DNA of 64,000 nt from Falsigemmobacter faecalis. Lineage in GTDB: Bacteria > Pseudomonadota > Alphaproteobacteria > Rhodobacterales > Rhodobacteraceae. The DNA lies in contig NZ_RRAZ01000005.1 in assembly GCF_003863335.1 (NCBI RefSeq), positions 124,001 through 188,000 on the forward strand, in the 5' to 3' direction. Numbering within the stretch: position 1 is the stretch's first letter; every line of letters starts with the position of its first letter. Below the pieces are notes generated by a model. That model was not told where the DNA came from, made no database searches, and saw only the letters and a program-made list of their open reading frames with translations. The position numbers and the translations under genes were made by a program. Of this stretch, positions 43,431 to 52,784 are shown piece after piece.

Positions 43431-44006
43431 TTAGCCCCTTGTCAGGCCCGGGACCCAGAGCACATCCTTGGTTCCGCTATCATTTGCAATTCGCCCGGCC
43501 ACGAAAAACCAGTCTGACAGGCGGTTGAGGTAGCGGATTGCCGCCGGGTTCACTGATTCGTGCTGCGAGAGCGCAACGGCCAGCCGCTCTGCACGGCGGC
43601 AGACGGTGCGGCAGAGGTGCAGATGCGCCGCCAGGGCAGAGCCGCCGGGCAGGATGAAACTGCGCAGCGGCGACAGATCCGCGTTCATCGCGTCAATCTC
43701 GCGTTCAAGCCGGTCGACCTGGGGGTCGATCATCCGCAGCACCGGATATCCGGCTTCAGCATCTTTTTCCATCGCCGGGCGGCCCAGGTCCGCGCCGAGA
43801 TCAAAGAGATCGTTCGAAATCCGCGCGAGGGCCGCATCAAGATCGCCATGCGCGTGAAGGCGCGCAAGGCCCACGGTGGCATTGGTCTCATCCACGGTGC
43901 CATAGGCCTCAACCCGGGCAGAGGATTTGGCGACGCGGGTGCCGTCGACCAGGGCGGTGTCGCCTTTGTCGCCGGTACGGGTGTAGATTTTTGACAAAAC
44001 AACCAT
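43431..44006 (-). CDS. Cob(I)yrinic acid a,c-diamide adenosyltransferase, PduO type
   Basis: Transfers adenosyl from ATP to cob(I)alamin to make coenzyme B12. The 191-aa protein has the PduO-type ATP-binding N-terminus (KIYTRTGDKGDTALVDG), the conserved helix PGGSALAAHLHLCRTVCRRA with its catalytic Arg, and YLNRLSDWFFVAGR. The ATG at 44006 has GGAGG 8 nt upstream, part of which is an in-frame earlier ATG (44021) that I reject. It follows the small HIG1-like gene by 1 nt, so both are co-transcribed. Confidence 0.94.
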   Translation of the reverse strand: MVVLSKIYTRTGDKGDTALVDGTRVAKSSARVEAYGTVDETNATVGLARLHAHGDLDAALARISNDLFDLGADLGRPAMEKDAEAGYPVLRMIDPQVDRLEREIDAMNADLSPLRSFILPGGSALAAHLHLCRTVCRRAERLAVALSQHESVNPAAIRYLNRLSDWFFVAGRIANDSGTKDVLWVPGLTRG

Positions 44007-44007
44007 G

Positions 44008-44220
44008 TCAGTTGCCTCCATTCATGCGCGACCAGGCGAAGAGGATGATGAGCAGAACGGCCACGAACTGCGCCCCCACCCGCCATCGCATGATGCGGTT
44101 GCCGTGCTTACGGTTGAATTCCCCCCCGCGCGCGAAGGTCACGACGCCAAAAATCAGGATTGCGGCGACGAAAACGGTCGCGGCGACGGCGACAAAAAAC
44201 AGCGGATCATCGGTCAGCAT
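44008..44220 (-). CDS. Twin-transmembrane small protein (HIG1-domain-like)
   Basis: A 70-aa protein of two hydrophobic spans (about residues 6-27 and 47-65) joined by a basic loop FARGGEFNRKHGNRIMRWRV. This is the pattern of HIG_1_N-type proteins of alphaproteobacteria, related to mitochondrial HIG1 factors linked to respiratory supercomplexes. The stop lies 1 nt before the adenosyltransferase start. Role here unproven. Confidence 0.85.
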   Translation of the reverse strand: MLTDDPLFFVAVAATVFVAAILIFGVVTFARGGEFNRKHGNRIMRWRVGAQFVAVLLIILFAWSRMNGGN

Positions 44221-44374
44221 GGGGGGCTCCTCTCTCAGCTATGACGGATGTAGCCCATTTCCTGTAGCGGACCAGCAGAAAATGCCACATCCTGGGGTTG
44301 CAATACCGCGGGGCATGCCCGGGCTGTGCCGCATCGCCCCGGTCAGTGTAGCAGGTTCGCGTGAGGTAGATGGT

Positions 44375-45334
44375 ATGACAGAGATCAGGACTGCGGATTA
44401 CGTCCTGCGCGCAGTCATCGGGCGCCATCAGGGGCCCGTTCTTTTCAGTTTTCACTTCTATGATCCCCGGCCCGGGCTTGAGGGGCCGATTTTTGCAGAG
44501 GATTACGCCCAGGCGCGCGGCTGGAACTGGATCGGGCTGAAGCCGCGGGTGAACGACTGGTATCAGGGCGCTGAGGTGCCGGAGTTGCTCGACCAGGCCC
44601 GCCAGATCGCGGGGGATCTTCCGCTGATCGTCTATGGGCCCAGTATGGGGGCCTTTGCGGCGGTGAATTTCGCGGCCAGGCTCAGGGCGGATTACGTGCT
44701 GGCGCTGGCACCGCAGGTGACGGTCAATCCTGCAAAGGCGCTTTATGATGATCGCTGGGCGGCAGAGTCGGCGCAGATTACCTTTCGCCACGAATGGATT
44801 GAGCAAAGCCCCCCGATCCGACGCGGGCTTTTGATCTACAGCAGTCATCGCCGTGAGGCCGCACATGCACATGAGATCCTGCGCCACCATCCGGGGCTGA
44901 CGCCCATGGTGGTGCCCTTTGCCGGCCATCAGCCCGGCTGGGTGCTGAGCGAGGCGGATGTCCTGGGCGATGTCGTGGCGGCCGCCATGCAGGACCGCAT
45001 TCCGCTGCCTCATACAAGGTTGAAGCTGCGGCGCAACCGGTTGCGATCAAAGACCTATGTGCAGGAATTGTTGTTCTGGCTGCAAAAGCGCGGATCGGCT
45101 GAGGCCGGGCTGCGGCTGATCCTGCAACTGTCGCCGGGCCTGTTGCAGCATTGGCCGATCGCGCTCGCCCGTCACCTGTGTCTGCGCGATCTGGGGCGGC
45201 TGGATGCGGCGGCTGAGGTTCTGGAGCCATGGCTGGCGGCCACTGAGCATGGGGACCTGGCCGCCTGGCATCTGGCGCAGTTGAGCCGGCCACCCTGCCA
45301 TGAAAAAGGCCCCGCGCGGGCGGGGCCTTTTTAA
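44375..45334 (+). CDS. Alpha/beta-hydrolase-like protein with C-terminal helical region
   Basis: A 319-aa cytosolic protein. The first 210 residues look like an alpha/beta hydrolase: LFSFHFYDPRPGLEGP, nucleophile elbow YGPSMGAFAA (Ser), and a candidate His in VPFAGHQPGWVL. The last 90 residues are helical and TPR-like (LARHLCLRDLGRLDAAAEVL). The frame runs through the downstream hairpin: its last residues (HEKGPARAGPF) are encoded by the terminator stem and the TAA lies in its T-run. Start chosen at ATG 44375, where similarity to this fold begins. Function unknown. Confidence 0.7.
   Translation: MTEIRTADYVLRAVIGRHQGPVLFSFHFYDPRPGLEGPIFAEDYAQARGWNWIGLKPRVNDWYQGAEVPELLDQARQIAGDLPLIVYGPSMGAFAAVNFAARLRADYVLALAPQVTVNPAKALYDDRWAAESAQITFRHEWIEQSPPIRRGLLIYSSHRREAAHAHEILRHHPGLTPMVVPFAGHQPGWVLSEADVLGDVVAAAMQDRIPLPHTRLKLRRNRLRSKTYVQELLFWLQKRGSAEAGLRLILQLSPGLLQHWPIALARHLCLRDLGRLDAAAEVLEPWLAATEHGDLAAWHLAQLSRPPCHEKGPARAGPF
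45303..45332. terminator. Terminator of pckA, overlapping the convergent hydrolase-like CDS
   Basis: AAAAAGGCCCCG, a 6-nt loop and CGGGGCCTTTTT form a perfect 12-bp stem. It serves pckA on the minus strand and lies entirely within the last codons of the plus-strand gene. Confidence 0.9.
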
Positions 45335-45351
45335 AATCCGGCGTGTCAGCC

Positions 45352-46950
45352 TCAGCCGATGGCGGCGGCTTTCACGTCTTCGTCGACGTTGCCGAGATAT
45401 TGAGCGAAGTTCTTCGAGAACATCTCCACCAGTTTCTGCGCCTGTGCGTCATAGGCCGAAGCGTCGGCCCAGGTCGAACGCGGATCCAGCAGGCCGGTGT
45501 CAACGCCCGGAACCGCGACCGGAACCTCAAAGCCGAAGTTCGGGTCAACGCGGAATTCCACGTTGTTCAGCGAGCCATCAAGCGCTGCGGTCAGCAGAGC
45601 GCGGGTCGCCTTGATCGGCATACGCTTGCCGGTGCCATGCTTGCCGCCGGTCCAGCCGGTGTTGACCAGCCAGCAGGTTGCATCGGTCGCCGCGATTTTT
45701 TCCTGCAGCAGCTTGCCGTAAACTTCCGGGCGACGCGGCATGAAAGGCGCGCCAAAGCAGGTCGAGAAGGTCGGAGTGGGTTCCGTCACGCCGCGCTCGG
45801 TGCCCGGGGTCTTCGAGGTGAAGCCCGACAGGAAGTGATACATCGCCTGAGCCGAGGACAGACGCGCGATCGGCGGCAGAACACCAAAAGCATCGCAGGT
45901 CAGCATGATGACGTTCTTCGGCTGGCCCCCCATGCCGGTCTCCGATGCGTTGGAGATATACTCCAGCGGATAGGCGCAGCGCATGTTGTCGGTCAGCGAG
46001 TTGTCGTCAAAGTCCAGCTCAAGGGTGTCGGCGTCATAGACCATATTCTCGATGACGGTGCCGAACTTCGAGGTGGTGCCATAGATCTCCGGCTCAGCTT
46101 CCGCCGAGAGGTTGATCGTTTTGGCATAGCAGCCGCCTTCGAAGTTGAAGGTGCCGTTGTCCGACCAGCCATGCTCATCGTCGCCGATGAGAACGCGATT
46201 CGGATCAGCCGAAAGCGTGGTTTTACCGGTGCCCGACAGACCGAAGAAGACAGCGGTGTCTTCCGGGTTGCCGACGGCATGGTTGGCCGAGCAGTGCATC
46301 GGCATGATGCCTTTTTCCGGCAGCAGGTAGTTCAGCAGCGTGAAGACCGACTTCTTGTTCTCACCGGCATATTCGGTATTGCCGATCAGGATGAGCTTCT
46401 TGTCGAAGTTCAGCGCGATGACAGTCTCAGTCCGGCAGCCGTGACGGGCCGGGTCTGCCTTGAATTTCGGGCAGTTGATGATCGTCCATTGCGGCACAAA
46501 GCTGTCGAGCTCTTCGCGCGCCGGGCGGCGCAGCAGGTGCCGGATGAACAGGTTGTGCCAGGCCAGCTCCGAGACCACGCGCACGTCCAGACGATGTGCG
46601 GGATCCGCGCCGCCGAACAGGTCCTGAACGAAATAGTCGCGGCCTTTCATGTGCTCCAGCATGTCGGCGTGGAGCAGATCAAAGGCCTCGGGGGTCATCG
46701 GGGCGTTGTTTTCCCACCAGATGGAATTTTCCACCGAAGGAGTGCGGACAACGAATTTGTCCTTGGGCGAACGGCCCGTAAACTGACCCGTCGACACCAG
46801 GAAGGCTCCGCCCTGACCCAGGCGGCCCTCACCGCGCGACACGGCAGCTTCTACAAGCGCCGGTTCGATCAGGTTGTAATAGACGTTGCCAAGACCGGTT
46901 ACACCTTGATCTTCAAGCTTCCGGGCCGGGTTCACGCGTCCATGATCCAT
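45352..46950 (-). CDS. pckA: Phosphoenolpyruvate carboxykinase (ATP)
   Basis: Converts oxaloacetate plus ATP to phosphoenolpyruvate and CO2, the entry to gluconeogenesis. The 532-aa enzyme has the substrate-binding [22 protein letters not shown], the P-loop [16 protein letters not shown], the metal site LIGDDEHGW and FEGGCYAKT, all features of the ATP-dependent class. In relatives ChvI/ChvG regulates pckA; here the chvI gene is its divergent neighbour across a 334-bp gap. Confidence 0.97.
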   Translation of the reverse strand: MDHGRVNPARKLEDQGVTGLGNVYYNLIEPALVEAAVSRGEGRLGQGGAFLVSTGQFTGRSPKDKFVVRTPSVENSIWWENNAPMTPEAFDLLHADMLEHMKGRDYFVQDLFGGADPAHRLDVRVVSELAWHNLFIRHLLRRPAREELDSFVPQWTIINCPKFKADPARHGCRTETVIALNFDKKLILIGNTEYAGENKKSVFTLLNYLLPEKGIMPMHCSANHAVGNPEDTAVFFGLSGTGKTTLSADPNRVLIGDDEHGWSDNGTFNFEGGCYAKTINLSAEAEPEIYGTTSKFGTVIENMVYDADTLELDFDDNSLTDNMRCAYPLEYISNASETGMGGQPKNVIMLTCDAFGVLPPIARLSSAQAMYHFLSGFTSKTPGTERGVTEPTPTFSTCFGAPFMPRRPEVYGKLLQEKIAATDATCWLVNTGWTGGKHGTGKRMPIKATRALLTAALDGSLNNVEFRVDPNFGFEVPVAVPGVDTGLLDPRSTWADASAYDAQAQKLVEMFSKNFAQYLGNVDEDVKAAAIG

Positions 46951-47284
46951 GTGCAGGCTCCATGCCGCCTGAGCGGCCTCTTCAGTGAAACTCGGCGGGA
47001 CACCGTGACTAAACCCGCCGTTCGAGCCCCTCGGGGCCCGATGGCGGCGCTATAACACGCCCGCGCGGTCTGGGAACAGGGAACATTCCTCAGTTAGCGC
47101 AACCAGGTGTGGTTTAGCGCAACCACCCTCAGAAGTTGCGACATATTAGTCAAAGCCTGGGAATTAGTGAGGTTATCTGGAGCAGTTCGGGTGGCGCGAT
47201 TCGCGTTTCCGGTTGAAGAAGGCCCTCAAAATAAGGACAATGTGCCTAAAAGCAGGCATTGAACAGTAGTTCGGGGATGGTGTG
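46951..47284. other. Intergenic region between pckA and chvI with a tandem 12-bp repeat
   Basis: 334 bp without a supported gene, holding the divergent promoters of pckA and chvI. TTAGCGCAACCA occurs twice in direct orientation (47094-47105 and 47114-47125), 20 bp start to start, i.e. about two helical turns. The region is notably richer in A+T around 47130-47270. No clear sigma-70 hexamer pair was identified. Confidence 0.6.
47094..47125 (+). promoter_or_regulatory. Direct repeat TTAGCGCAACCA x2, candidate regulator-binding site
   Basis: Two identical 12-bp units 20 bp apart lie about 145 bp upstream of pckA and 160 bp upstream of chvI. OmpR-type regulators such as ChvI often bind direct repeats, so binding by ChvI is a reasonable guess. 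The repeat is seen; the binding protein is inference. Confidence 0.45.
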
Positions 47285-47986
47285 ATGTCGCGTATCGCGC
47301 TTGTGGACGACGACAGGAATATTCTGACGTCGGTATCAATCACTCTTGAGGCCGAGGGCTTTGAGGTGGAAACTTATAACGACGGTCAGTCGGCGCTGGA
47401 CGCGTTCAACCGCAAATTGCCTGATCTGGCAGTGCTTGACATTAAAATGCCCCGTATGGACGGCATGGATCTGCTTCAGAGGCTGCGGCAGAAGACCAAT
47501 ATTCCTGTGATCTTTCTGACCTCGAAAGATGATGAAATCGACGAGCTTCTGGGCCTGCGGATGGGCGCGGATGACTATATCCGCAAACCCTTCAGTCAGC
47601 GCCTTCTGGTAGAGCGGATTCGCGCACTTCTGCGCCGTCAGGAATTCCGCGAAGGCGCTGAGGCGCCGCAAAGCGAAGAAAGCCGTCTGATGGAGCGGGG
47701 AAACCTGCGCATGGATCCGCTGCGGCACTCGGTGACCTGGAAAGGCCAGGATGTTTCGCTGACCGTGACGGAGTTTCTTCTGCTGCAGGCGCTGGCGCAG
47801 CGGCCGGGCTTTGTGAAGTCGCGCGATCAGCTGATGGATGTCGCCTATGACGATCAGGTCTATGTTGATGACCGCACGATCGACAGCCATGTAAAGCGCC
47901 TGCGCAAGAAAATGCGCGCGGTCGACAGTGAGTTCTCGGCCATCGAAACGCTTTACGGCATCGGTTATCGTTACAACGAAGAATGA
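47285..47986 (+). CDS. chvI: Response regulator ChvI
   Basis: OmpR-family regulator, 233 aa: receiver with [10 protein letters not shown], phospho-Asp in [13 protein letters not shown] and KPFSQ lysine; winged helix with [20 protein letters not shown] and [17 protein letters not shown]. The receiver/output sequence and the order chvI-chvG-hprK-PTS identify it as the ChvI of the conserved alphaproteobacterial acid/envelope-stress system. The ATG at 47285 is used rather than the GTG one codon earlier. Its stop overlaps chvG by 4 nt. Confidence 0.94.
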   Translation: MSRIALVDDDRNILTSVSITLEAEGFEVETYNDGQSALDAFNRKLPDLAVLDIKMPRMDGMDLLQRLRQKTNIPVIFLTSKDDEIDELLGLRMGADDYIRKPFSQRLLVERIRALLRRQEFREGAEAPQSEESRLMERGNLRMDPLRHSVTWKGQDVSLTVTEFLLLQALAQRPGFVKSRDQLMDVAYDDQVYVDDRTIDSHVKRLRKKMRAVDSEFSAIETLYGIGYRYNEE

Positions 47987-49686
47987 GCGCCGCTTCCCCC
48001 CACCTCTCTGATCGTCCGCTGCAGCCTTCGCGCCCCAATGAGGGGAGCGTGGTGCTGGGAGAGGACTGGGTCAGCCCCGCAGGAACGGCGGATGCCGATC
48101 TGCGTGACCGCCGCCGCCGTCGCGGTATGCTCTCGCTTAACCGCTCGCCACTGGCGAGAAAGATCGTCATTTTCAACCTGCTGGCCCTGGTCATTATGGT
48201 GGCGGGGGTGCTGTTTTTGCATCCTTTCCGCACCAGCCTTCTGGTCCAGCGTGAGGCGGCACTGGTCACTGAGACCCGGCTGATTGCCTCGCTGCTGGAA
48301 CTGCAGGGTGAAAAGGGGACGGTGCAGGCGGCGCAACTGGCCGATCTGCCGCGTTCGCCGCGCACCGAGCTGCGGCTTTACGATCCCTCCGGGCGCGCAA
48401 TTCTGAACGCGCCGGCCTCTGATGATCCGGCGGAAGCAGGCAGGCTGCTGCCGGCTGAAAATACCTTTCTGAGCGATCTTCTCTCCTCGGTCTGGCAACT
48501 TGTCGCGGATATGATCCCCGGCGGCGCGCTGCCGCGCGAGGCAGCGGTGCGCGCGGATGTGGCGGCGGGTCTGGTCGCGCAGGTGCTTTCAAACGGGCAG
48601 GCGGCTTCGGTCCGCAGTCAGGATGAGCGGGGGGAGACGCTCTTTTCCGTGGCCGCTCCGCTGCGCCAGGGCGACAGGTTAAGTGGCATTGTGGTGGCCC
48701 TGACCGAAGGCGGCGCGCTGGACCGCCTGGTCCGCAATGAGCGCGAGCAGATCCTGCGGATGTTCGCCATCGCGCTGGTGGTCTCGGTCGCTCTCAGCCT
48801 GGTGCTGGCCTCAACCATCGCCAATCCCCTGGCCGATCTGGCTGCCGCCGCAGAGCTGGGCCGCGACCGCAACGCCCGCAAGCTGGCGCCCGGGCGGGTG
48901 CGAATCCCCGATCTGACCGCACGGCCCGATGAGATTGGCCGGCTGTCGGGTGCTTTGCGCGGGATGGTTGCCGCACTCTATGACCGGATCGACGCCAATG
49001 AGCAGTTCGCGGCCGATGTCGCGCATGAGATCAAGAACCCGCTGGCCTCGCTGCGCTCTGCCGTGGGCAGTCTGCGTCTGGTCAGCAAGCCCGAGCACCG
49101 CGACCGCCTGCTTGATGTGATCGATCACGACGTGCGCCGCCTTGACCGTCTGGTCAGCGATATCTCCAACGCATCGCGCCTCGACAGTGAGCTGGTCAAA
49201 GAGGAAGAAGAAGAGTTCAACCTTCTGCGCACGCTGAAGAATATCAACGAGTTTCTGGGCCAGCAGGCGGAGGAAAAGGGCGTCGATTTCATCACCGATC
49301 TGCCCTCTGATCCGATCCTGATCCATGGTCTTGAGGGGCGGCTGGCACAGGTCTTTGTCAATCTGATCGGCAATGCGATCTCCTTTTGCGAGGATGGCGA
49401 TGCGGTGCGGGTCTGGCTGCGCAAGCGCGATAACCGCGTGCTGGTGGTCGTCGAGGACACCGGTCCGGGCATTCCGGAAGAGGCACTTTCCAAGATTTTC
49501 AACCGCTTCTACTCCGAGCGTCCGGAGGGACAGTTTGGGGAGCATTCGGGTCTGGGTCTGGCGATTTCCAAGCAGATCATCGAAGCTCATGGCGGCGTGA
49601 TCTGGGCGGAAAATATCCGCCCCACGGAAGATGACATCACCTCACCGCCCTTAGGCGCGCGTTTTGTGGTGGGTCTGCGGGTGTGA
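47983..49686 (+). CDS. chvG: Sensor histidine kinase ChvG
   Basis: A 567-aa membrane kinase: first span at about residues 58-80, a periplasmic sensor domain of some 170 residues, second span near residue 255-280, HAMP linker, H-box ([18 protein letters not shown]) and ATPase domain (N-box [12 protein letters not shown]1 [14 protein letters not shown]-box and G2 [12 protein letters not shown]). ChvG phosphorylates ChvI; in relatives its periplasmic inhibitor is ExoR, not encoded here. Stop overlaps the hprK GTG start (GTGA). Confidence 0.94.
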   Translation: MSAASPHLSDRPLQPSRPNEGSVVLGEDWVSPAGTADADLRDRRRRRGMLSLNRSPLARKIVIFNLLALVIMVAGVLFLHPFRTSLLVQREAALVTETRLIASLLELQGEKGTVQAAQLADLPRSPRTELRLYDPSGRAILNAPASDDPAEAGRLLPAENTFLSDLLSSVWQLVADMIPGGALPREAAVRADVAAGLVAQVLSNGQAASVRSQDERGETLFSVAAPLRQGDRLSGIVVALTEGGALDRLVRNEREQILRMFAIALVVSVALSLVLASTIANPLADLAAAAELGRDRNARKLAPGRVRIPDLTARPDEIGRLSGALRGMVAALYDRIDANEQFAADVAHEIKNPLASLRSAVGSLRLVSKPEHRDRLLDVIDHDVRRLDRLVSDISNASRLDSELVKEEEEEFNLLRTLKNINEFLGQQAEEKGVDFITDLPSDPILIHGLEGRLAQVFVNLIGNAISFCEDGDAVRVWLRKRDNRVLVVVEDTGPGIPEEALSKIFNRFYSERPEGQFGEHSGLGLAISKQIIEAHGGVIWAENIRPTEDDITSPPLGARFVVGLRV

Positions 49687-50105
49687 GCCAACAGGTGACG
49701 CTGCACGCAGGCTGCGTCGACTTCGAGGGGCGCGGGGTTTTAATCACCGGTCCCTCCGGGGCGGGAAAATCCTCGCTGGCACTTCAGCTTATGGGGTTTG
49801 GCGGGCGCCTTGTGGCGGATGATCAACTGCGGGTGCGCGCCACGGCAGGCGGGCTGATCGCTTCGGCTCCGCCTGGGCTGCCGCATTTGATTGAGGCGCG
49901 CGGCATTGGCCTTTTGCGCGCTGAGCTTTACCCGGAAACCACGCTACATCTTTGGGTTGAGCTGACCCAGCGTCAAGGGCCAAGACTGCCGCAGTTATGT
50001 GACAGAGAGCTGCTCAATCACCGTCTGGAACTTGTCTCTGCGCCGCTCTCTTGCCATCTTGGGGCCGCGATCCGGCAATACATCCGGTGCGGACGGGAGA
50101 GTTAA
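49683..50105 (+). CDS. hprK: HPr kinase/phosphorylase, C-terminal-domain-only form
   Basis: Phosphorylates HPr on its regulatory serine. At 140 aa it lacks the N-terminal domain of the 310-aa Gram-positive enzyme, as in other alphaproteobacteria. The P-loop is [16 protein letters not shown] and the following strand carries the family's [12 protein letters not shown]. The GTG at 49683 overlaps the chvG stop. Its target HPr (51475) has the matching serine in GDSIMGLLML. Confidence 0.93.
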   Translation: MSQQVTLHAGCVDFEGRGVLITGPSGAGKSSLALQLMGFGGRLVADDQLRVRATAGGLIASAPPGLPHLIEARGIGLLRAELYPETTLHLWVELTQRQGPRLPQLCDRELLNHRLELVSAPLSCHLGAAIRQYIRCGRES

Positions 50106-50106
50106 A

Positions 50107-51027
50107 GTGAGTGAAATTTCGGGAGAAATTCAGCAGCGTCTTGTTCTGGTCACCGGACCCTCCGGGGCCGGGCGCGGCACGGCGATTTCGGTGCTGGAGG
50201 ATCTCGGCTTTGAAGCCATTGATAACCTGCCGCTTTCTCTGATCCCGCGGCTGCTGGACGGGCCGATCCTTGGCCGCCGCGTGGCGCTTGGGATTGATGT
50301 GCGCAACCGCGATTTCAGCGCCTTCGGCTTTATCGAGCTGATTGATACGCTGACTGCGGATCCGCGGGTAACGCTTGAGCTTTTGTATCTCGACTGTCGG
50401 GTGGACACTCTGGTTCACCGCTATTCAGAGACCCGCCGCCGCCATCCGCTTTTGCCCTCACAGCCGCCGCTTGAGGGCATTTTGCGTGAGATGGATCTGC
50501 TGATCCCGATCCGCAACCGGGCTGATCTGCTGATCGACACCTCGGATCTCTCGCCCCATGATCTGAAGGCCGAGCTTGCGGCCTGGATCGGCGATGCGCC
50601 CGCACAAAGGCTGGCGGTCTCGGTGCAGAGTTTCAGCTATAAGCGCGGCATCCCGCGCGGCGTTGATATGATTTTTGACTGTCGTTTCCTGCGCAATCCC
50701 TATTGGGAGCCCGCTTTGCGCAAGCTCAACGGGCAGGACCCGGAGGTCGCGGATTACGTCAGCAGGGACCCGCGATTTGCCGAGTATTTTGACCGTGTCG
50801 CAGGTCTGGTAAGAATGTTGCTGCCTGCCCATATAGAGGAAGGCAAAGCCCATCTGGTGATTGGCTTTGGCTGTACGGGCGGGCAACACAGGTCTGTTGC
50901 AGTTGCAGAAAAACTGGGCGATACCCTGTCTCAGGAAGGCTGGCAGGTCGCAATCCGCCACCGCGAACTTGAGCGCGCCCCGCAGGGCACCGCGGCTGCG
51001 AAGAAACCCGCCGCGGGTGAGGAGTAA
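50107..51027 (+). CDS. rapZ: RapZ/YvcJ-family nucleotide-binding protein (RNase adapter family)
   Basis: A 306-aa P-loop protein; in Escherichia coli RapZ guides RNase E to a small RNA, while the alphaproteobacterial role is unsettled. The start is the GTG at 50107 with GGGAGAG just before it. The Walker A is altered: [20 protein letters not shown] has Arg where the lysine normally is, so nucleotide binding may be weak. Other family motifs: [20 protein letters not shown], the [10 protein letters not shown]-terminal motif and [13 protein letters not shown]. It lies 1 nt after hprK. Confidence 0.92.
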   Translation: MSEISGEIQQRLVLVTGPSGAGRGTAISVLEDLGFEAIDNLPLSLIPRLLDGPILGRRVALGIDVRNRDFSAFGFIELIDTLTADPRVTLELLYLDCRVDTLVHRYSETRRRHPLLPSQPPLEGILREMDLLIPIRNRADLLIDTSDLSPHDLKAELAAWIGDAPAQRLAVSVQSFSYKRGIPRGVDMIFDCRFLRNPYWEPALRKLNGQDPEVADYVSRDPRFAEYFDRVAGLVRMLLPAHIEEGKAHLVIGFGCTGGQHRSVAVAEKLGDTLSQEGWQVAIRHRELERAPQGTAAAKKPAAGEE

Positions 51028-51037
51028 GTCAGCCGCT

Positions 51038-51478
51038 ATGGGCCAGGCAATGTCTCAGATCTCAACCACCGCCGATATCGGCATTGTGATCGTCGCGCAC
51101 GGCGGCCTCGCACGCGAGTTGCTTGCTGCGGTGCAGCATGTGGTGGGGGTGCAAAACGGTGTTCGTGCGGTCAGCATCGATGCAGATTACGACCGTACGG
51201 CGAAGTGGGTTGAGATCCGCGATGCCGCGATGTCGGTGGATGCCGGGGCGGGCGTGGCCGTGGTGGTCGATCTTCACGGCAGCTCTCCGGCCAACCTTTG
51301 TCAGGCCGTCAAAGGCCCGGGCGCGCGGCATATTCTGACCGGGGCCAATGTGCCTATGTTGCTAAAACTGATGCAATCCCGGCATCTTCCGCTGGACGAG
51401 GCGGTTCAGGCTGCGGTACTGGCAGGTCGCAAATATATCGACGGCCGCGATCTGGGGCCGGGGGAGAGCCGCCTGTGA
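51038..51478 (+). CDS. PTS EIIA component, mannose/fructose (EIIA-Man) type
   Basis: A 146-aa EIIA domain with the phospho-histidine in GIVIVAHGGLARELL and later VVVDLHGSSPAN and TGANVPMLLKLM. No EIIB, EIIC or EIID partner is encoded, so it is a regulatory phosphocarrier, not part of a sugar transporter. Start ATG at 51038, with 51050 as alternative; neither has an ideal ribosome-binding site, consistent with translational coupling to rapZ. Stop overlaps the HPr GTG start. Confidence 0.93.
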   Translation: MGQAMSQISTTADIGIVIVAHGGLARELLAAVQHVVGVQNGVRAVSIDADYDRTAKWVEIRDAAMSVDAGAGVAVVVDLHGSSPANLCQAVKGPGARHILTGANVPMLLKLMQSRHLPLDEAVQAAVLAGRKYIDGRDLGPGESRL

Positions 51479-51747
51479 TCACCAGTCAGAACCTGAAGAT
51501 CGTCAACGAAAAGGGTCTGCATGCCCGCGCTTCGGCGAAATTTGTCGAAACCGTGGAATCTTTTGAAGGCGCGGCTCTGGTCAGCCGCGATGGCATGCGG
51601 GTCTCGGGGGATTCGATCATGGGTTTGCTGATGCTGGGGGCGCATAAGGGCACCTTCATCGAGGTGGAAACCAGCGGCCCCCAGGCGGGTGAATTGCTGA
51701 GCGCGCTGCAAAATCTGGTGGCGAACCGCTTCGGCGAAGACTTCTGA
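51475..51747 (+). CDS. ptsH: Phosphocarrier protein HPr
   Basis: A 90-aa HPr with the EI-phosphorylated His in NEKGLHARASAKFVE and the HprK target serine in VSGDSIMGLLMLGA. GTG start at 51475 overlaps the EIIA stop (GTGA). Together with HprK and EIIA it forms the truncated regulatory PTS of alphaproteobacteria; EI (ptsI/ptsP) must be elsewhere. A terminator follows 19 nt after the stop. Confidence 0.96.
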   Translation: MITSQNLKIVNEKGLHARASAKFVETVESFEGAALVSRDGMRVSGDSIMGLLMLGAHKGTFIEVETSGPQAGELLSALQNLVANRFGEDF

Positions 51748-51766
51748 GCCAGGATATTTGCGATCC

Positions 51767-51792
51767 AAGGGCCCCCCGCGGGGGCCTTTTTT
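51767..51792 (+). terminator. Intrinsic terminator of the chvI-ptsH operon
   Basis: AAGGGCCCCC, a 3-4 nt loop and GGGGGCCTTTTTT: strong stem with six Ts, between convergent genes (ptsH and the membrane protein gene ending at 51811). Confidence 0.88.
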
Positions 51793-51810
51793 ATGCGCGG
51801 GTCCCGACGC

Positions 51811-52734
51811 TCAGTCGAAAACGCCCGCCACACGGCCGAGCAGCATGAAGGCCCGCGAGGTGCGCGTCTCCGCGAGGGCCAGAAGGTCGATATCTGACCC
51901 GTCTTTGCTGAACATCTGCAGGCTGCGATCATATTGGCGCAGGAAATGATGCGCTGCATCGCGAAAGACCGCATCCGAGCGCATCCTTGCGCCGGTCAGC
52001 GCCAGGCTTGAGCGGTCGTGAATGCCGCCGATCCCCGCTGCAGAGGCGCCCCGTTCCCCTCCGCCAAAACGGCGCCACAACTCCGCCGGGGCAGGCTCGG
52101 GGTGCAGGTCATCCATATAGATGCCGTCCTGCGCCAGCAGGGTCAGCACATCCTGGGCCGAGCGGATCATCCGCGCCGCATCGCGGTCCTCCAGCGCCAG
52201 GCGCAGGCAGCGTATCCCTTCGGCATCCTGCGGCCCGTCGGGGAAATTCAGCGCGCGGATGAATTCCTCGGGCTGCAGCGGCGGGCTGGCAGGCTGCATC
52301 TCAAATGCCAGTGAGGACTGATCCTCAGGCTGGCTGCGCGATGCGGGCAGCGGGCGGGCAGACGCGCCTGGTGCCCGTGCCGTTGCGCGCGCCGTCACGG
52401 CCGCAGAGGCAGGACGGATCGCGGCCGCACTGGCCTGGGTGCGGGTGGCCCGCTCCTGGCGAAGGCTTTCAAGGCTTTCGCGCAGGCTGCGGGCTTCTTC
52501 TTTCAGATGGCGCATCCGGTTCAGCGCAAAGCCGGCCCCGGCAAAGAGCAGCGCCGGCAGCACCACCAGAGAAATCAGGCTCAGCCCGCGCAGTGCGCTT
52601 TCACCGCCCAGGAAGGCAAAGCCAAGACCGCCCGCCAGCCACAGGAGGCCCAGCCCCAAAGCCAGCAGTTCCGCAGGGCTGACCTGCGGAGCCGCGTCAG
52701 AGGCAGCGCGGGAGACTGACAGACGCTCAGACAT
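51811..52734 (-). CDS. Uncharacterised membrane protein with coiled coil
   Basis: A 307-aa protein: two membrane spans (about residues 22-42 and 50-72) near the N-terminus, a charged coiled coil (HLKEEARSLRESLESLRQER), an Ala/Arg/Pro-rich linker (residues 100-150) and a folded C-terminal domain (PEEFIRALNFPDGPQDAEGI to the end, with DAVFRDAAHHFLRQYDRSLQ). Related unnamed proteins are expected in Rhodobacterales; I recognise no characterised family. The start region is duplicated: two copies of a 13-bp unit place a second, out-of-frame ATG 16 nt upstream (52750). It lies 50 nt downstream of greA, same strand. Confidence 0.7.
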   Translation of the reverse strand: MSERLSVSRAASDAAPQVSPAELLALGLGLLWLAGGLGFAFLGGESALRGLSLISLVVLPALLFAGAGFALNRMRHLKEEARSLRESLESLRQERATRTQASAAAIRPASAAVTARATARAPGASARPLPASRSQPEDQSSLAFEMQPASPPLQPEEFIRALNFPDGPQDAEGIRCLRLALEDRDAARMIRSAQDVLTLLAQDGIYMDDLHPEPAPAELWRRFGGGERGASAAGIGGIHDRSSLALTGARMRSDAVFRDAAHHFLRQYDRSLQMFSKDGSDIDLLALAETRTSRAFMLLGRVAGVFD

Positions 52735-52750
52735 AGGGACGCTCAGACAT
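52722..52750 (-). repeat. 13-bp direct repeat duplicating the start region
   Basis: GACGCTCAGACAT (plus strand) occurs at 52722-52734 and 52738-52750. On the minus strand each copy reads ATGTCTGAGCGTC, giving two start codons 16 nt apart. The upstream one opens a frame of only 7 codons (MSERPYV) that stops at 52727, inside the real gene. Confidence 0.85.
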
Positions 52751-52784
52751 GGCGGGGTATCCTGCGCATGGTCTTACCCGTTGC

